Made by a program: the position numbers and the translations under genes
From: Taudactylus pleione
Taxonomy: Eukaryota > Chordata > Amphibia > Anura > Myobatrachidae
Reading direction: 5' to 3'
Length of the DNA: 64,000 bases
Assembly: GCA_031769625.1 (NCBI GenBank)
Contig: JAUIMM010002011.1
Span: 62,001-126,000 of the forward strand
Notes under the pieces: generated by a model
Database searches by the model: none
Seen by the model: only the letters and a program-made list of their open reading frames with translations
Told to the model about the DNA's origin: nothing
Part shown: piece by piece, positions 52,896 to 63,453 of the stretch
Layout of the letters: the number at the start of each line of letters is the position of its first letter
Numbering within the stretch: position 1 is the stretch's first letter

Positions 52896-54770
52896 CTAAT
52901 GTATGAAGTTATTCAGAGCACTAATGTGTCTCGCTAGTGCCTCGGGATCTGCGGAAGCGGTCGGAGCTTTTGTTGCTCGGCATAGCATTGCCTTTAGAAG
53001 GTGTCTGTCAGCTAGGGTACAGTAAATGGCCAGTATATGTTCACTGTTCCTACACTCGCTTCTCCCTTCCAGTATGATGGCCTTGCAGCCAAGATGGGTC
53101 AAGCACTGGATGAGGCAAACCACAGTGGCTGATACCATTTCTGAGTTAGTACTGTGCAGATTTACTATCAGTGACAGGCTATGCTCCTTAACTAGTCGGT
53201 CGACAGGACTAAATGAAATTACTCTGCAGCGCTGAACTATCTCCCCAAACAGCTTAGTTGCAAAGCGTTGGAGTACTTGGTTTGCATTATTTAGATGTCT
53301 TGCAGTGTAGCGGAGGATTTTATTGTATTTGCACCACGTTTTCTTTCCATGCATTTGAACAATGGTTAACAAAGTTCTTAGGATGATGGGAAGCAAGGCC
53401 GGATCTTCTTTCTTCAATTCCTGCAGAAGTGTCTTCATTAATGCATTCCTGAATTTCACAGTCATGTTTGGTAAGGCCTTTGTGAAATGTTCAATGCACT
53501 CGATAACCTTGAGGCGAGTACTGATATCGAGTTCATCCATCATGGGTAAAATGTTGTTAACAAATGCATTAGGTAGGTCTCCGGAGACACAATCAGTATA
53601 TGCCATAAGAGCCACACAAATTGTAACACTGGTAGCTTTGGTTTGTAAATTACGTGATCTATATAGTGGACTATGAAGACCCAGAATCTCTCTCCAGTCT
53701 GGACAATATTATTAACAAAGTTGTCAGCATCTTCGTATTCCTTACACACCCTGTCAGATACAACGGTCTTATATATCACTTCATGGCCAAATGTTGTTAG
53801 TGGTTCTGATGTTACCTCCTGGTTTGTGCTGCTCACATGACTTTTGCAGGGTGTAAAGCTGCTGCGATGGCCGGCCAACAAGGAATTCACTTGGTGTATG
53901 GTGGTAATGATGATCCTTTTATCCTCAGTGCTGTTCCCGTTTTGTATTTTCCAGCTGGTGAGTATATCGCAGGCCTTTGTAAATAACAGCTTAATATTCG
54001 GCTCTTGTATAGCAGGACTCCCAAAGGCCACAGCAACATTATTAATGAAAATGGAAAGTACGATCCGGGCGCGGGGATCAGTTACAGTCTCCATATGTGG
54101 AAATATCAGAGATAATAGATACACCTTCTGAGTGAAGGGCATGGTGGCGTAAGATGTTATAGCAGCCAGCGTAGTAAATGAAGACAGTGGAGGGGAGCAC
54201 CCGTGTACCTGAATAGTAGTCGCCAGCTCCACAATGGTGGTCTCCATGTAGTCCCTGGCAAGGTAGAATAGCACTTTGATTGCTGGTAGCCACATGCGCT
54301 CAGTATCACAACGCTCGGACTCTGTCATTGCTTTTGTAATAACAGGGATCATATTTTTAAATAAGCCACTTATATCTCTCCTCACCTCCAAGACGTGGCA
54401 CAGAAAATCATTCATCATATTCACCTCAGTAATGGGCAGCTGCTCCTTGCTGAGGACATCATTTATCATGTTCACCCAAAGCACAAGTTTTACCAATGGC
54501 ATATCAGCAGTCATCTTCTTTTTGTTGTCCGTCTCAATAATGGCCAACTTCTCCATCTCCTTTGTGAGGACATCATTGATCACGTTAATCCTGCGCACAA
54601 GGTTTTCCAGTGGCATAACGGCAATGATCGCAGGCAAACAGACCCGTAGCACCGGAGAGTAGAGGAGCTTGAAGTTATGGAGGATCGCCTTGGTGTTATA
54701 GGTAACCTCCCTCGTGGGGCGGCATGGCTGGTAATTTTTTGTTACCCTCTCCTCCCTTATGCAGCGTCAC
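52896..54770 (-). pseudogene. HEAT-repeat protein, possibly maestro (MROH)-like; intronless, one frame break
   Basis: Two overlapping minus-strand frames join into one protein-like sequence. The first (open to 53540, coding up to about 53640) runs from at least NYQPCRPTREVTYNTKAILH near 54720 through SPVLRVCLPAIIAVMPLENL, repeated INDVLTKEM / MINDVLSKE helices, and YKTVVSDRVCKEYEDADNFV. The second (53615-52896) reads MALMAYTDCVSGDLPNAFVN, RFATKLFGEIVQ, LVNLHSTNSEMVSATVVCL and LADRHLLKAMLCRA before its stop. The alternating amphipathic helices fit HEAT repeats, and the LVNLHS...CLIQC part recalls the C-terminal third of maestro heat-like proteins; that name is a guess. More than 1.8 kb open without introns, but with a frame break near 53630 and no ATG in frame (an ATG at 54804 is in another frame), favours a retrocopy or a decaying single-exon gene. 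No poly-A tail was found after the stop. Confidence 0.55.
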
Positions 54771-54829
54771 ATTAGATGATTCACTGTCCATCGTGTGGAA
54801 TTAGAAACTGCAGATACCAGGGAGGGAGG

Positions 54830-55228
54830 TGTCTGAGGGGTAAGTGTGACAGGTCAAACGTTGTTATTTCATCCTTACCCAAAGATGATCTTCAGTCTTT
54901 TTTGAGTCCTTATACAAAGATGTCAATATTTGAATTTTCAAGATAAGTATTTCAAGTACCTTCATCAATTAAAAAACAGGCACATCAGGGGTCTTAGTGT
55001 GGAGCCAGCGTGTACTCGTTCTCAAAAAGAATCCCAGAATCGACAGATAACTTTATCAAGTGTGCCCTCGGAATTCTGAAACAATCACTTTGGTTCCGCT
55101 CCTCCCTGTACATTCAATGGTGGAACCTCCTCACACCTCCTCTCACCCTGCCGCTGCTGCATCCACTAGACAGTTTGTGATTACATTTTACAAGGATCCT
55201 CAGGTATTACGGTATAACGTATATACCG
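54830..55228. other. Unplaced sequence upstream of the HEAT frame
   Basis: No promoter recognised. CAGTTTGTGATTACATTTTA at 55171 has a near copy at 55418. Confidence 0.35.
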
Positions 55229-55390
55229 TTCACCTGATTTGGATGTAATTACCCTCAAATAAAAAAATTAAATCTGAAAGTCTGCAGTTAAAGCACATCT
55301 TGTTTGTTTCATTCCAAAGCCATTGTGGTGGTGAATAGAGGCCAAAATATGAAAATTATGTCAATGTCTTAATATTTATGCACCTGACTG
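55229..55390 (+). mobile_element. Solo Tc1 inverted repeat
   Basis: About 162 bp matching one end of the Tc1 at 50546-52173, ending TATTTATGCACCTGACTG before TATA. No partner end or transposase adjoins it. Confidence 0.85.
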
Positions 55391-55394
55391 TATA

Positions 55395-55781
55395 TCTATA
55401 TATCTATGTATAATAGGCGGTTTGTGATTACTTTTTAAGGGCATCCTCAGGTAAGTACAAACTATACACATATTTATTTAAACAGTATAGATACGGAGTT
55501 CCTCACGTATTTAGAATCGCAGACTATTAGTACAAACTCTACACAAATGTATAAAACAGCCTAAATAAGACAATAGTTGTCCTGTCATAAAGATTCAGCA
55601 ACTTTGTAACATCACTGTGACAGTTATCAAGCAAAACTTTGACCAACATTTGTATAGTGCAGATTTCAGGTAAAGAAGGCATACTCCATACACTTTTATA
55701 TTGCAACTTAGGTTTATCATGTGAAAAATAGTAGTTTTATTGCACTTGCTATCAGGATAATTACCATTTGAACATTAGAAC
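55395..55781. other. Unplaced sequence
   Basis: Nothing recognised besides the short repeat at 55418-55456. Confidence 0.35.
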
Positions 55782-55784
55782 TAA

Positions 55785-56348
55785 GGGCCTCATTCAGCAA
55801 GAAATACAAAAGAGAGAACGCACGCACTTGGCCGATGTTTTCGCACTGCGCATGTGTATGCATCACACTGCGCGTGCGCAAACTAGCCAGTGCAATAGGG
55901 TTAAGTGCGCAAACTAGCGCAGTGTGTACGCAGACCCATCCGATTTTGATTGACTGGAAGTACCGTTTGTGAGTGGTGACAGGGGGTGGTCAGGTGAACG
56001 TAGGCATGCCAGTGTGTTGGGACGCCGTTTTAGGGGCGTGCATAATTAAGGCAGTGCGGTGGCATACGTAGCCATAACGTAAGCTGTACACAGGAAGCGA
56101 CCAAAATCCTGCGGCAGGTCAGGTCAACCACTATTATGCATATGGGTCTGATGGTTCTCGATGTTACCGATGTTTACGCGATCTTGCGTACTGATTAGGC
56201 TGTGAGTAAAGGGAGATGGGCAGCTTAATGTGGGGCTGGGCGTCTGCATTTACTGCTGCAGTCTCCATGCCTATGCATTGATTAGCATATTCTCGCAGCG
56301 GCCAGGTGTGTGCATTTGCTAGTGTGCGTTCCTTGCTGAATCAGGCCC
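55785..56348 (+). mobile_element. MITE A11 (family A)
   Basis: Ends GGGCCTCATTCAGCAAG / CTTGCTGAATCAGGCCC with TAA on both sides (55782-55784, 56349-56351). Terminal TTCAGCA rather than TTCAGAG is kept on both arms, as in A14. Confidence 0.85.
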
Positions 56349-56351
56349 TAA

Positions 56352-56668
56352 AACAGCAAAATTGTGAGATATGCCTTAAATATGCAGAGAAGGCAGTTCC
56401 TGGGAAAAAATTTAAGGGCAGAACGGATTAAAAATTAGGCCCTTTAGTACGAATTAGTGTAATGTATTTCAAAGTGTATAATTAGTTATTAAGCATGATA
56501 AGTTATTAAATTAGCAATTATTTTGTATTTTAGTATGCCATTAATATTGCCAATAAAGCACCCACAGTTTATCAGAAACTCATTATAGCTCCTCTGTATG
56601 ACGTTCCCCATCGTTAGATCCTGGACCTCCTGAACTTACCACATTCAGGCTGTCCCTCCTGTGATTAC
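56352..56668. other. Unplaced AT-rich sequence
   Basis: Nothing recognised. Confidence 0.35.
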
Positions 56669-56881
56669 CAATACCCCTTTTACATCAGAACAAAAACTAA
56701 AAGGGTCCCTGAAATTAAACAGGGTCAAGTGACCCAGCAATCCAACCCAGTTAGCTACCAGGGTCGGACCCAGGATGGACCTGGGTAATGATGCAATGTA
56801 AACGGCACAAACCGGGTTATCCGACCTGGGTCATGCCTAAAATTAGCTGATTCTATTGTGGAGCAGTCACCTACCACTTTT

Positions 56882-57110
56882 TGGGCTCTATTTACTACAA
56901 TCCGCATTTGCAATGCAGATTGTATTGTGATATTACCGACTGAATTCGCATTGACAGGCAATATCGCAGGGATTTACTACAAATCCCTTGCAGGGATAGA
57001 GCTTGCGATAAAGCTCTGTCCCTGCAAATCCCCTACGGAGCCTTATCACTGTATTTTCGCCGCTGCTACCCCCCCCCCTACGCTAAGCCCCGCCCCCGGC
57101 ACTAAGCCAG
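56882..57110 (+). mobile_element. Element B-like fragment (uninterrupted at the A6 site)
   Basis: GGGCTCTATTTACTACAATC, ACCGACTGAATTCGCATTG, CAGGGATAGAGCTTGCGATA, CTCTGTCCCTGCAAATCC parallel 12513-13250 of element B without the A6 insertion. The right end is not found before C-rich sequence at 57070. Confidence 0.75.
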
Positions 57111-57155
57111 ATCGATGGTGCTGTGTAAACGCTGTCTGACCTGGGTTGGAACCAA

Positions 57156-57670
57156 GGACCTGATTCAGACCCGCTCGCTAGGATGCGTTCGCTCATACAT
57201 ATCGCAGTGCGTGCGCACGAACCAGTGCAAGAGATCAGGAAGCGTTCGCTCACTGCGCAAAGGCTGCCAAGTGAGTGACAGGAGAAGCCATTTGTGGGTG
57301 GTGACAGGGGCTGGCCGCTAGAAACGGGGGAGTGGAGGTGCGAACACAGGCGTGCCTGAGCATCATAATGTCGTTTGAGAGGCGTGCATAATTTAGAGAC
57401 AGCGTCATAGTACACGTCACCTGGCTGGACTTTACACTGAAGTGCTCACAGTGCTTGCGGTAGGGTATGGTCAGCCACAAGCGCTGCCTCGATGGTTGCA
57501 TACACTTCCTGGAGATGACGTGCGCAAGTGGGCGTCTTAAGGCAGGCTGGTGGGTATCTGCATACACGATCGCACCCCAAGACATAGTGGGCGTGCTAAT
57601 GCCTTGCCGTGCGATCGCCTGCCTTTCCAAATTTGCATACGCATTGAGCGAGCAGGTCTGAATGAGGTCC
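57156..57670 (+). mobile_element. MITE A12 (family A)
   Basis: Ends GGACCTGATTCAGACCCGC / GAGCAGGTCTGAATGAGGTCC, flanks CAA/CAT. Inner module GAGTGACAGGAGAAGCC at about 57272, nearly the same as in A6. Confidence 0.8.
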
Positions 57671-57721
57671 CATGTCTGAAAACCCAGGTCTGACCCGGTT
57701 TTTTTTGGAAAAGAGGTATAA

Positions 57722-60038
57722 GTGATAGCAGCATGGTGCTGCACGATAATGTCACAGTACACCACCCGGCTGCCTGTCGCTCTGGAGGAGCTGGTATTTT
57801 GGTGTCATTCCCCTGGAAAGTAACACTTGGGTGCGGTCCGCAGCCCCCAAACCCTCTTTGTGGCGCCTCTGATGCCAGAAGAACAACAAAAGTGCCAAAC
57901 ATGAAATGATGCAGGAGGTGTCCTGAGCCTCTGACTAGTTTCACTACTATATTGATGAATCGTTATCAAGAATCAGACTTCAGCACTTTCAGCCCACCCA
58001 GCAGCTGCACGGCTGTCATTCTCCCTACCAGGATGACGCGGCCAGCGAGCTTGCTACAGCCGGTCTGGTGACCTCTTCAGTAAGCTCCTAATATATCCGG
58101 AGTCCAGACCTTCAGCGTCACACCGCGACAGATTGCCGCTTTTGTGACACACATCTTTTTGCTGGTAATTAATAGTCCTAAGGTCATACAATTGCAGCTA
58201 CAGACTTGAATAACAACAGTGGGATTTTACTTGCCAATACAAAGGAGCTGCTATTGACCTTCTATTCTCTTATATATGATTATTAAGATCAAATCAATAT
58301 TTTATATTTAAATAATATGTGTGTACAGATGTACTTTTATATTGTTTCCTAACTGGTTAGGTTTCATATTTTTAAATCATACACTGCTAATGAATAAATG
58401 TTTCATATTGTATCACATTTCAAGGGTATTGTTTGTTCCTTTCTTTGTGCCCCCTGCAATGGCTAGAAACAAAAAACTAATGCTGCACCCCTGCCATCGA
58501 TGGCAGAGAACCTTCGGATCTCCGCTATCGATGGAAAAACCACCGACCACTGAAGGCAAATCATCCATGGTTGCCTATACTCGATGGACAATGGCCATCC
58601 CTAGTGAGAACCGATATTCCTGTTGTGGCAGTATCACCAAAGATGGCCATACTGAGCCATGTATTCTGTGTGGGGCTGGAGAGATCTGCCCACACAGGGT
58701 AAATAAACTGAGTTTTGCCACACCTTTGTGATGCCCAGTGGATTCAGTCCAGGAGGGAGGACTGAGACAGACCAGCCAGACAGAGCTCAGTGTGCTAGCA
58801 AGCCGTTGAGGGCCATGAGGCCTGAGGCCACCAAACTCTGGGACTGCGCTATGTGAATGTGAGTAGGCCGAAGCCTATGTTACCTGCAAGGAAGCAGTCC
58901 AGACTGTGAGGCTGTGGCAGCCAGCCAGCTAAAGACCAGGCCGGAGTCTGTGTTAACCTGCAGGACAGTTGACAATTGAGAAGCCAGAGGCCAAGCCAGG
59001 CCAGGCTAATTATCCCAGACAGACTTTGGACATTTTTTGCAGACTAGCTGCCTACTGTAGTTAGGGGCAAAGAAGTGAGTCAGTGCCCTGCAAGGGGGCT
59101 AGGCGTTTGTTATTTGTGTTTCCTGATTAATGCTGACACTTACATGGAGTACCTGAATACTGTCTCTCACCTCTTCACGGTGACTCTTCTTTGCTCCGGC
59201 TATGGCGTGGGTATGGCATCCATGACCAGCAGGACCCCCGAATACTCATGTTTGTTAGCACAAAGTACCTGATGGAGGGAACACATGTGGACAACAGGTA
59301 CAGTGCAATAAAGAAATGTTGGGCGCCAGACCATCTCACGAAGAAATAACAGGAAAACTTTATTTACACTCCTCCATATCCTCCAGCACAGTAAGCGTAA
59401 CGGTTACAAGCTCTCCTTCGCCAACTTCCTCCAGCACAATGCTTGCAGCAGATGGTAAATGCTGTATTTTACGCTTAATGGTTACAGAAGATTAGTTACG
59501 TTCCACTCCAAACGAACACCTCCAGCGCAGACTTAAACATATGACACAGCAGTGAAATATTAGCACATAACCGGTGTTGCTGGGCTCAGTAGTTCTACAC
59601 GTCAGTCCAAGAAAAACTACATACAGCATACAGGGGACTCCAGATTCGAAGTTCATCGCACTCATCTCTATCCTCACGAGAGACTGCTAACGTGCGGCAC
59701 ATCCCATTACACAGGGACCCTCTCTCCTTCCATCACCCTGCATACACTTTCTTCAGGCATATTAATGTCCTGTATATCCCAGGACTCTGCCTCTAGTGCA
59801 AGTCCCACTATCCAGGGACCTTTCATCTGACATGCTGGCAACTTCATGCAGACCATTAACCCTTTCATTGCTGGGCTTCTCTACTTCAGCACATGGTTAC
59901 ACAGGATTCTTCCATAGGACTCCCCTCTAGCCACACTGCCATTTTGCACTGAGCCCTCCCTCACTATGGGGGCACTTCTCCAGGGGCTATCAACCAGGGA
60001 TCCAGCATTATGCATTACAGACACTCACCCTCTCATCA
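57722..60038. other. Unplaced sequence, 2.3 kb
   Basis: TTTGGTGTCATTCCCCTGG with GGTGCGGTCCGCAGCCCCC at 57797-57850 recurs at 60970-61020, so parts are repeats. CCATCGATGG occurs in a frame at 58480-58530 that lacks recognised motifs. TGTTGGGCGCCAG with AAAACTTTATTTACAC at 59318-59370 may be the start of an LTR-type sequence, but no matching end was established. Confidence 0.35.
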
Positions 60039-60046
60039 CATGGGCT

Positions 60047-61043
60047 CAGAGGTGTCACTAGGGTTGGTGTCACCCGGTGCTGTAACTCATGGTGACACCC
60101 CCACCGCCACCAAAACAAAATCAGGACCAAGGTGCGAAGCTCCACGCTCTCTCCCCCCTTACCAGTCCAAAAGTCAAATACTCACACTGCTTGCTCATCC
60201 CAGAATGCCGGGCGCACCCGGGGGGCATGATGACGCCAGCCTTCCCCCACTTCTGTGTCCCCAGACTGCCAGGCCCCACTTCTGTGTCCCCAGCCATCCA
60301 CCCCCCCTTCTGTGCCCCCAGCCAGCCTTCCCCCACTTGTGCCCCCAGCCAGCCTTCCCCCACTTGTGTCCCCAGCCAGCCTTCCCCCACTTGTGTCCCC
60401 AGCCCTGCCTTCCCCCCTTCTGTGTCCTCTGCCAGCCTTCCCCCACTTGTGTCCCCAGCCAGCCTTCCCCCTTCTGTGTCCTCTGCCAGCCTTCCCCCAC
60501 TTGTGTCCCCAGCCAGCCTTCCCCCCTTCTGTGTCTTCTGCCAGCCTTCCCCCCCTTCTGTGTCCTCTGCCAGCCAGCCTTTTGTCCTCAGACAGCCACC
60601 TTGTTTCACTTACCTTCTTCTTGAAGGCTCCTCTCTTCCAGCAGCGGTGGCGGTGGGTGGAGTAGTGACGGGAAGCGGGCTCCTGAGCTCCTCTCTTTCA
60701 GCAGCGGCTGCGCAGTGTGATGACATGACGTCACGCGCCGCGCGCTGTTTTAAAAAAAAAGAAAGAAAGAAACCTTCCAGCATGACAGTCCGGGATGGGC
60801 GGTTGCCGCAAAAGTCGGTGGGGTGTGGGCGGGCAGCGGGCGGATCCCCTGCCCGGGTCACCGGCTCCTTGCATGGCCACTGATATGCTCCGCCTCTCTC
60901 GGTGGCCCTGCGGGACGACAGCAGGGGAGGGTGCAGGCAACTGTGTGACGGCGGGTGAAGTGTGTGGCTTTTTGGTGTCACCCCCTTGGAGGATGACACT
61001 CAGTGCGGCCCGCACCCCCCGCACCCGCCTTGTGACGACTCTG
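60047..61043. mobile_element. hAT-type MITE with CAGAGGTGTCAC ends
   Basis: Ends CAGAGGTGTCACTAGGG / CCTTGTGACGACTCTG inside a perfect 8-bp repeat CATGGGCT (60039-60046, 61044-61051). The ends are only partly complementary, as usual for hAT. It contains a minisatellite and GC-rich DNA; frames of up to 264 codons cross these and carry no domain. Confidence 0.8.
60240..60590. repeat. Minisatellite, CAGCCAGCCTTCCCCCACTTGTGTCC-type, 25-30-bp units
   Basis: Units of CCCCAGCCAGCCTTCCCCC plus ACTTGTGT or TTCTGTGT repeat about 12-13 times. They are open on both strands for lack of stop codons. It lies inside the hAT MITE. Confidence 0.85.
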
Positions 61044-61051
61044 CATGGGCT

Positions 61052-61795
61052 GTCTCTTCACAGGAGATCTCTCATCTTCCACTATGGCATCAGGCAGCAC
61101 TTCCCCTCAGATCCTCTGCAGTGACTTCCTCACTCAACAGACACTCTGCTTCCAGCTGCTACCTCTGCAGCACTCCCCAATCCTCTTCTAATAAGGGAGT
61201 CTCATTATCAATAGTGCTGCTCCTCATATAGCAGCTCCCTTACAGGACTATGGGAAGGTGTGACTCCCCCCCTTGTCTGTATCCAGGGGCCTCAATACCC
61301 CTTATAGCCTAGGGGCTTCTCGCAGGGGGCCCCTTACTGCATTACAGGGGCATTCCCCTGTACATATGAAACCTCAGGGAACCGCGGGACCTCCCTCCTC
61401 CTGTCCCGCGGCCCCAGCCTAAGATGGCCACACAGCTTCTCCTTCTTCTCCCTAAGGAAGCTGTTTGCGCTCCCGTGAGGCCACGCCCCCTTTTCCCTGT
61501 GAGGTCACGCCCCCTTTGCAGCCTGCTTCCTCCTGTCCTCCTGGTGATTGACAGATGATGTCACCGGGAGGTGGGGCTTAATTATGGGGGCGGAGCTTAA
61601 GCCTGGCTCTGCCGGGTATTACACTATCATTATATCTGATTTGGTTTTACCCAGATGGCAGTGCTGGATTTCGCACTATGTATGTGAGGCATGTGCTTAG
61701 GGTGCCACTAGCTGTGAGCGGCACAGCAGTCCCCCTGCATCAGAGCTTTCAGTGCCCAATCAGCTGTTGCTATTTGGTCACAGCACAAAGACTAC
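61052..61795. other. Unplaced GC-richer sequence
   Basis: GAGGCCACGCCCCC and GAGGTCACGCCCCC recur at 61477 and 61500; no gene is recognised. Confidence 0.35.
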
Positions 61796-62100
61796 GGGTT
61801 AAATTTATTAAAGTTCGATTTTGATTTTTGAGTGATTTGGCATTCGATTTGCATTCGATTTTGCATTCGATTTTGCATTTGGGTATTTACTAAAGGTCAA
61901 ATCGAACTTAAAACCAAATTTTACTCAAATTTCACTCAAATCAAACATCGGAAAAACATCGGTACTTCTACATAGACCAACACACAAATCCCTTATTTAC
62001 TATTATTCGATTTGAAATCGAACACAAAATCGAACTTCAAATCAAACGTCAAATCCCCAAATGAATAGACCTTCTTCATGCTTTCGATTTGAGCATGAGC
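61796..62100. repeat. TTCGATTTTGCA-rich foldback
   Basis: GCATTCGATTTTGCATTCG tandem copies face ATTCGATTTGAAATCGAA-type sequence; the whole is rich in ATCGAA/TTCGAT on both arms. Ends not defined. Confidence 0.5.
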
Positions 62101-62139
62101 AGGTCGGATTGACACAGATACATGCATACTGGAGATTAC

Positions 62140-62325
62140 AGGGGAACCCTACACAATTTTTTCACCTGTAATTCCAGAACCAGGACAGGATCAGAGCCCA
62201 GTGCTGGTTGTGCTAATGACAGGGGGAACCCTACGCAATTTTTCCCCTGTACTTAGACAACCAGGACTGGCTATGAAAAGCCCGAGGCTGGTTCTGGTTT
62301 AGGGGGAGACCCCACGTCATTTAAA
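62140..62325. repeat. Three imperfect units of about 70 bp
   Basis: AGGGGGAACCCTACGCAATT-like blocks at 62158, 62220 and 62300 (GGGGGAGACCCCACG), each tied to CCAGGAC/GCTGGTTCTGG, form a loose tandem series. Confidence 0.55.
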
Positions 62326-62588
62326 AAAATGTTTTAACTATTTCTAAGCTTGTTTTAGTAAGATACATGCATCAGTGGTCGAAGTGGGAATTTTGAAGTG
62401 GGGGTACGGGCATTCAGTGTATATGCGCGCCGAAGGTGCACACAAAATGGGCGTGGCCAATGAATCATGGGATGTAGATACGTGTCAAGAAGGGTGTGGC
62501 CTATCAAAACAAGGGCATAATGTACGCCTGAATAAATATAATTATCCGTTAGGCGTCCATTACTTTAAACATGCCCCAGTGGAACTGG

Positions 62589-63143
62589 GGGCCTGATTCA
62601 GAGCTGAACGCTCTGACCAGAGCGCTCACTCTGAATCAGGGCCCTCCTACCTGTTTTTGGAGCGTCCTCATGAATGCTCGCATAGCTGTGGGTTACCACC
62701 CACAGCTTATGCGAGCGTCCATGATGATGGTCGCAATGGTCAAAGACCATCGCGACCATCGGGCTTGCGATGAAACCCTGCGGTAGGGTCTCGCTGCCGC
62801 AAGCCCAGGAGTGATTTTGGCTCTATCAGAGCCAAAGTCACTCCCACTGACATCATTACTGATATCAGTGGGGACGGACTCATACGGTAGGCGTTCCCAT
62901 GGGAACGCCTCCGTCTGGCCGCCACGCCACGCCCCCTGGCACGCCCACCAAAGGGGGCGTGCTGTCAGTCACCATCGACAGCACGCCCCCTTTGGTGCGA
63001 GACCCCGAGCAACGTATTTCTCGTCGCTCGCCGGGTCTCGCGCATACGCACGACGGAGCTCCCTCCGTCATGCGCATGCGCATTACCAAACATCGACCCG
63101 CTTGCGAGCGAACTTCCCTCGCGAGCGGGTCTGAATGACCCCC
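62589..63143 (+). mobile_element. MITE A13 (stacked-palindrome subgroup)
   Basis: Left end GGGCCTGATTCAGAGCTG with the adjacent inverse CTCTGAATCAGGGCCC, right end (as read) GGGTCTGAATGACCCCC; flanks TGG/TGA. The palindromes follow the A1 order: GCTGTGGGTTACCACCCACAGC, GATGGTCGCAATGG, GGGCTTGCGATGAAACC / GGTCTCGCTGCCGCAAGCCC, TTGGCTCTATCAGAGCCAA, CACTGACATCATTACTGATATCAGTG as split arms, GGCGTTCCC/GGGAACGCC, GGGCGTGCTGT/ACAGCACGCCC, GAGACCCCGAGC / GCTCGCCGGGTCTC, GACGGAGCTCCCTCCGTC. Confidence 0.8.
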
Positions 63144-63146
63144 TGA

Positions 63147-63450
63147 ATTTTCCTCATAGGTTTTGCAAGTAGAATTTAAAAAAAAAATAAGTTTTGCATG
63201 AAAACAAAAAATATATGCACACTCATTGGCACTCATAGGGAAAAATCAAACACATATGCCCCTGCCGCAGAAAATAAATAAATCACATAAGCTTTGCATG
63301 AGAAAAAAGAAAAACACGTTGGCACACATAGGGGAAAAAAAATAAATACACATAGGCTCCCACAAGGAAATAAATAAATTGCATAAGCTTTGCATGAAAA
63401 AATAAATAATCACAAACACATTGACACCGTTCAGAAAAACAAACAAACAC
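63147..63450. repeat. AT-rich tandem repeat, about 100-bp period
   Basis: TTTTGCATGAAAA / CTTTGCATGAGAA / CTTTGCATGAAAA recur at about 63191, 63292 and 63390, with AAATAAATAAAT and GGCACACATAGGG between. Similar sequence resumes after A14 (ACACAGGAAATAAATAAAAC), so A14 is inserted within this array. Confidence 0.6.
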
Positions 63451-63453
63451 ATA

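Larger units (their letters stand above)
56672..57718. mobile_element. MITE F2 (ACCCGGGTT family) holding two other elements
   Basis: Ends TACCCCTTTTACA / GGAAAAGAGGTA with flanks CAA and TAA. CAGGGTCGGACCCAGG and AACCGGGTTATCCGACC are typical of F1. A B-like fragment starts at 56882 and MITE A12 occupies 57156-57670; without them the element would be about 250 bp. Confidence 0.65.

Noticed and set aside
57537..57944. 135- and 171-codon minus-strand frames
   Set aside because: They lie over MITE A12 and the end of F2; the frames follow from the elements' GC-rich arms.
60010..60883. Frames of up to 264 codons on both strands
   Set aside because: They cross a 25-30-bp minisatellite inside a hAT MITE; the open frames reflect repeat composition and no domain is visible.
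59318..61624. LTR beginning TGTTGGGCGCC and ending GGGTATTACA
   Set aside because: The presumed ends have no matching target duplication and are not convincing inverted repeats, so no LTR was called.
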